Made by a program: the position numbers and the translations under genes
Shown here: in pieces, positions 36,827 to 40,665 of the stretch
Layout of the letters: each line of letters opens with the position of its first letter
How positions within the stretch are numbered: the stretch's first letter is position 1
NCBI GenBank assembly: GCA_913060465.1
Contig: CAJXTR010000004.1
Location: 1-40,665, forward strand
Direction: 5' to 3'
Origin: an uncultured Cryomorphaceae bacterium
Lineage (GTDB): Bacteria; Bacteroidota; Bacteroidia; Flavobacteriales; Schleiferiaceae
Length of the DNA stretch: 40,665 nt
The notes under the pieces: generated by a model
What the model was told of the DNA's origin: nothing
Seen by the model: the letters and a program-made list of their open reading frames with translations, nothing else
Database searches by the model: none

Positions 36827-38884
36827 ATGCCCAAGAAGACCACCGTTCCTTTTGAAAAAGCGTTTAAACTCATGGCCACGGCAAAGCTGATGGCCGAGCT
36901 TTACGAGCGCGAAAAAGAAACCACGTCAAAATACGTTCACGCCACCAGCCGTGGCCATGAAGCCGCCCAGCTCGCCCTTGCCCTTCAGCTCGAAGCCAAG
37001 GACTATGTTGCTCCGTACTACCGTGACGATAGCATGCTTCTGGGAATTGGCATGACCCCAAAGGACCTCATGCTTCAGCTTTTAGCGAAGATTGACGACC
37101 CCTTCTCAGGCGGCCGCACCTACTACAGCCACCCCAGCTTGAACGACGCAGATAAGCCTAAAATTCCGCACCAAAGCTCCGCTACAGGGATGCAAGCCAT
37201 TCCCACCGCAGGGGTTGCCATGGGTATTCAGTACCGCGAGCAGCAAGGCATAGTTTCTGGAGATGATTTAGGCGCCATTGCTGTTTGTAGCATCGGTGAT
37301 AGCGCTATGACGGAAGGTGAAATTTCCGAAGCACTTCACATGGCCGCGCTTAAACAATTCCCGTTGCTCATGTTCGTTCAGGACAACGGCTGGGACATCA
37401 GCGCCAACCGTGCTGAGGTACACCACAGCAATGCCGTAGAGTATGCGAAAGGTTTCACGGGTATTGAAACGCGCGACCTCGATGGAACAGATTTCGAAAC
37501 CTGTTACAAAGAGCTTAAAAAGGTCATTAAGATCATGCGCAAAGAGCGTCGTCCTTTCTTGGTGCGTATGGATGTGCCGCTTTTGAACCACCACACCTCT
37601 GGCGTTCGCAAAGAATGGTACCGCGACGACCTGGAAGAAGCCGCAAAACGCGACCCATATCCAGTTCTGTGGAAGCAGTGTTTGGATGCCGGCATCGCTG
37701 AAAAAGAATTGAAACAATGGGAGGCGGAAGCCGAAAAGTTCGTCCAAGCACAATATGAAAGTGCACTGGCGATGCCGGACCCGCAACCCGAAGATTTATT
37801 CACCTACGACTACGCCCCAACGCCCATTACTGAAGAACGTGGTGAGCGTGCGCCGAAGGGTGCACAGCCGACCGTAATGGTCGATGCAGCATTGTTTGCG
37901 ATCAAGGAATTGATGGCGGAACATCCCGAAGCGCTTTTATACGGGCAAGATGTCGGTGGCAGATTAGGCGGTGTGTTCCGTGAAGCCGCCACCTTAGCAC
38001 AAAAGTTTGGCGATGGCCGTGTCTTTAACACACCTATTCAAGAGGCCTTTATCATTGGCTCTACGGTAGGCATGAGTGCGACCGGTTTGAAGCCAATTGT
38101 TGAAGTTCAGTTCGCCGACTACCTCTGGCCGGGAATGAACCAACTCTTCACGGAAGTAAGCCGCAGCTATTACCTCAGTAATGGGAAGTGGCCCGTAAGT
38201 ACCATCATTCGTGTACCGATCGGCGCCTATGGATCTGGTGGTCCATTCCATAGCTCGAGCGTGGAAAGCGTGGTCACCGCTATTCGTGGTGTGAAAGTGG
38301 CCTACCCTAGCACTGGGGCGGATTTGAAAGGCTTAATGAAAGCTGCGTTCTATGACCCAAATCCGGTAGTCATGTTCGAGCACAAAGGCCTTTACTGGAG
38401 CAAGATACCAGGCACCGAAGGCGCAAAAACACCAGAACCAAGTGCCGACTATGTCGTGCCATTCGGTAAGGCGCGTTTGGCGTTGGAGGCGGATGATGCG
38501 GAGATCAAAAACGGGCGTGCGGTGGTGGTCATCACCTACGGCATGGGCGTGTATTGGGCGTTGAAGGCGGCCAAAACCTTAGCTGGACGTGTGAGCGTGG
38601 TGGATTTACGAACGTTGAGTCCTTGGGATAAAGCCGAAGTGATGAAGCAGGTGAAATTGCATGGCCGTGCTTTGGTGTTGACGGAAGAGGCGAGCAGTCC
38701 AAGCTTTGCTCAAAGCATTCAGGGCGCCATTCAGGAATCTTGTTTTGAGGCATTGGACGCGCCAGTGGCGTTGATGGGGGCTGAGAATATGCCAGCCATT
38801 CCTTTGAACAGCACGCTAGAACAAGCCATGCTTCCAAACGCCGATAAAGTCGCTGCCAAGCTGGAGGAAATCCTCGCGTATTAA
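36827..38884 (+). CDS. 2-oxoacid (branched-chain type) dehydrogenase E1, fused alpha+beta subunits
   Basis: Start ATG 36827 (MPKKTTVPFEKAF) preferred over 36773. E1-alpha motifs (YVAPYYRDDSMLLGIG, GDSAMTEGEISEALHMAAL), then E1-beta (LLYGQDVGGRLGGVFREA, NTPIQEAFIIGSTVGMSATGLKPIVEVQFADYLWPGMNQL). Confidence 0.93.
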   Translation: MPKKTTVPFEKAFKLMATAKLMAELYEREKETTSKYVHATSRGHEAAQLALALQLEAKDYVAPYYRDDSMLLGIGMTPKDLMLQLLAKIDDPFSGGRTYYSHPSLNDADKPKIPHQSSATGMQAIPTAGVAMGIQYREQQGIVSGDDLGAIAVCSIGDSAMTEGEISEALHMAALKQFPLLMFVQDNGWDISANRAEVHHSNAVEYAKGFTGIETRDLDGTDFETCYKELKKVIKIMRKERRPFLVRMDVPLLNHHTSGVRKEWYRDDLEEAAKRDPYPVLWKQCLDAGIAEKELKQWEAEAEKFVQAQYESALAMPDPQPEDLFTYDYAPTPITEERGERAPKGAQPTVMVDAALFAIKELMAEHPEALLYGQDVGGRLGGVFREAATLAQKFGDGRVFNTPIQEAFIIGSTVGMSATGLKPIVEVQFADYLWPGMNQLFTEVSRSYYLSNGKWPVSTIIRVPIGAYGSGGPFHSSSVESVVTAIRGVKVAYPSTGADLKGLMKAAFYDPNPVVMFEHKGLYWSKIPGTEGAKTPEPSADYVVPFGKARLALEADDAEIKNGRAVVVITYGMGVYWALKAAKTLAGRVSVVDLRTLSPWDKAEVMKQVKLHGRALVLTEEASSPSFAQSIQGAIQESCFEALDAPVALMGAENMPAIPLNSTLEQAMLPNADKVAAKLEEILAY

Positions 38885-38937
38885 CCGCCCGGTAATCCGC
38901 AAAAAATCGGTACTTTAGTCGCTCAAAATCAGTAGTG

Positions 38938-39117
38938 ATGAATACAGTATTTCTAGGGATGATGGGTCCCAACCAAATGATTCTCATCTTGGTGGTGGTT
39001 TTGTTGCTTTTCGGAGGCCGCAAAATCCCAGAATTGATGCGTGGTCTTGGCCGTGGCGTGAAGGAATTCAAGGACGGCGTTGCTGACGACGAGAAAGCAT
39101 CTAACGACAAGGAGTAA
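38938..39117 (+). CDS. tatA: Sec-independent protein translocase TatA/E
   Basis: 59 aa; GPNQMILILVVVLLLFGGRKIPELMRGLGRGVKEFKDG. Confidence 0.93.
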   Translation: MNTVFLGMMGPNQMILILVVVLLLFGGRKIPELMRGLGRGVKEFKDGVADDEKASNDKE

Positions 39118-39139
39118 CCCTTCCCCAACCCCAACAACT

Positions 39140-40498
39140 ATGAGTACGACAGCCCAAGCGGTTGAGCAATTCCTATCGAAGATTGAAGCCACCCAAGATT
39201 TAAATATTTTCTTGGAAGTGTGGGCTGATGAAGCGCGCGAAAGTGCCAAGGTAGTGGATGAGAAAATAGCCAATGGCACTGCAGGTAAACTTGCAGGGAT
39301 GGTCATTGCGCTGAAGGATAACATCTGTTACAAAGGCCACAAAGTCAGTGCTGCTTCTAAAATTCTAGATGGGTTTGAGAGCCAATTCTCTGCCACTGTG
39401 GTGGACCGATTATTGGCGGAAGATGCCGTATTCATAGGGCGTACGAATTGTGATGAATTTGCCATGGGTTCGGGCAATGAAAACAGTGCTTTTGGTGCTG
39501 TAAAGAACCCATTGGACCCCACGAAAGTACCAGGCGGTTCTTCGGGAGGTTCGGCAGCAGCAGTTGCTGCAGGGTTGTGTCATGCAGCCCTAGGCTCAGA
39601 TACCGGTGGTTCGATTCGTCAACCGGCAAGTTTTACCGGAACCGTTGGTTTTAAACCGTCGTACGGCCGCGTGAGCCGTCATGGGTTGATTGCCTACGCG
39701 AGTAGCTTTGATCAAATAGGACCATTTACCGCAAATGTTGCGGACGCAGAAAAAATCATGGAGGTCATTGCAGGCCCTGATGCTTTTGATGCGACTGCGA
39801 TGCAAGAAGCGATGCCTGCCGCTGTGAAGACCGCTCCTAAAAAGGTAGCGTATTTGAAGACTGCGGTGGATAATCCTGCCGTGGATGAGCACGTGAAGAA
39901 GGCGTTCTTAGCGCAGCTTGAGTTGCTCGAGAATGCAGGTGTCGAAGTAGAGCCTGTAGAGTTCGACTTTTTAGATGCATTAGTGCCCATCTATTATATC
40001 CTGACCACTGCTGAGGCAAGCTCAAACCTTGCCCGTTTTGACGGTGTTCATGCCGGATACCGCCACCCAGAGAGCACGGATTTAGAGAGCGTGTACAAGA
40101 AGAGCCGCAGCGAAGGGTTTGGCGTTGAAGTGCAACGTAGAATCATGCTTGGGACCTTCGTATTGAGCTCAGGATATTACGATTCTTTCTTCGGAAAGGC
40201 GCAATCTGCACGTAGATTGGTACAAGAATGGACGGACAATACGCTCGAGCAATACGATGCGATATTGTGCCCTACCTCGCCGAGCACGGCATTTGAAATA
40301 GGCCGTGAAGTGAGCGATCCTACGGTCAACTATTTAGAAGATATTTTTACTGTACAAGCCAATATCGCTGGTGTTCCGGCCGTTAGTATTCCTATGGGAG
40401 TACATCCAAACGGCCTTCCTATGGGACTCCAATTGATGGGTAAGAACGGTGCGGATATGGATGTATTGGCCATGGCCAAATGGATCCAACAGCACTGA
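39140..40498 (+). CDS. gatA: Asp/Glu-tRNA amidotransferase subunit A
   Basis: Amidase signature GSSGGSAAAVAAGLCHAALGSDTGGSIRQPASFTGTVGFKPSYGRVSRHGL; start ATG 39140 preferred over 39080. Confidence 0.95.
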   Translation: MSTTAQAVEQFLSKIEATQDLNIFLEVWADEARESAKVVDEKIANGTAGKLAGMVIALKDNICYKGHKVSAASKILDGFESQFSATVVDRLLAEDAVFIGRTNCDEFAMGSGNENSAFGAVKNPLDPTKVPGGSSGGSAAAVAAGLCHAALGSDTGGSIRQPASFTGTVGFKPSYGRVSRHGLIAYASSFDQIGPFTANVADAEKIMEVIAGPDAFDATAMQEAMPAAVKTAPKKVAYLKTAVDNPAVDEHVKKAFLAQLELLENAGVEVEPVEFDFLDALVPIYYILTTAEASSNLARFDGVHAGYRHPESTDLESVYKKSRSEGFGVEVQRRIMLGTFVLSSGYYDSFFGKAQSARRLVQEWTDNTLEQYDAILCPTSPSTAFEIGREVSDPTVNYLEDIFTVQANIAGVPAVSIPMGVHPNGLPMGLQLMGKNGADMDVLAMAKWIQQH

Positions 40499-40508
40499 TT
40501 GCCCGGTT

Positions 40509-40665
40509 ATGAAGTACAGCATGCATAAACTTTTTATTCTCGCTTTTGCCTTGCCCCTTGGGCTTGTAGGGCAAGAGGTTGTATTGGACAGCGTTGAAGT
40601 GGTAAACGCTGAGGTTGCTGAGCAGGGCGCAGATTTGGATTCGGCTGCAATGGCATTGATTGATG
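40509..40665 (+). CDS. Secreted protein, N-terminal fragment (truncated at window end), function not assignable
   Basis: ATG at 40509 opens MKYSMHKLFILAFALPLGLVGQEVVLDSVEVVNAEV..., a clear signal peptide; continues past the window end. Confidence 0.6.
   Translation, partial: MKYSMHKLFILAFALPLGLVGQEVVLDSVEVVNAEVAEQGADLDSAAMALID

Noticed and set aside
38532-39137. 201-aa minus-strand ORF spanning the E1 3' end and tatA
   Set aside because: Covers two genes with strong homology-type motifs on the other strand; no domain signal.
1-40665. CRISPR arrays, tRNA/rRNA genes, phage or transposon modules, toxin-antitoxin or restriction-type defence systems
   Set aside because: No regularly spaced repeats, cloverleaf/rRNA sequence, transposase/integrase or nuclease motifs were recognised when reading the ORF track and sequence.

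Overview
The window is a 40.7 kb, protein-dense segment of a Bacteroidota chromosome. It looks like a marine flavobacterial/cryomorphacean-type genome (inferred from proteorhodopsin, SusC/SusD, T9SS sorting and TAnnTTTG-type promoters). Left to right it contains: a truncated Cys/Met-metabolism PLP enzyme; a tyrosine-catabolic run (HPPD, fumarylacetoacetase, 3-oxoacid CoA-transferase A/B); a TetR/MarR-associated RND efflux operon; DNA polymerase I; a metallophosphoesterase; a phototrophy module; an M61 peptidase; a beta-glucan (laminarin-type) PUL; and a housekeeping block (S4 protein, TIM-barrel lipoprotein, Kbl, RseP, PaaD, fused E1 of a branched-chain-type 2-oxoacid dehydrogenase, TatA, GatA). 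The phototrophy module is a green-type DTE proteorhodopsin with a candidate carotenoid-antenna fenestration glycine, transcribed divergently from one ORF that appears to fuse lycopene beta-cyclase (CrtY) to beta-carotene 15,15'-dioxygenase (Blh). The PUL has SusC, SusD, a PKD lipoprotein, Calx-beta+GH16, a T9SS multi-module protein and a propeller/LuxR-HTH regulator. The best candidates for something under-described are: the CrtY-Blh fusion facing the rhodopsin, with an almost perfect 20-bp palindrome in the shared intergenic region; a possible structured ncRNA at ~4496-4634 between two terminators; paired TetR-like operators; nested inverted repeats in front of the efflux operon; and a GGACA-N6-GGACA repeat found at both ends of the PUL. 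No CRISPR, tRNA, rRNA, phage or transposon was recognised.
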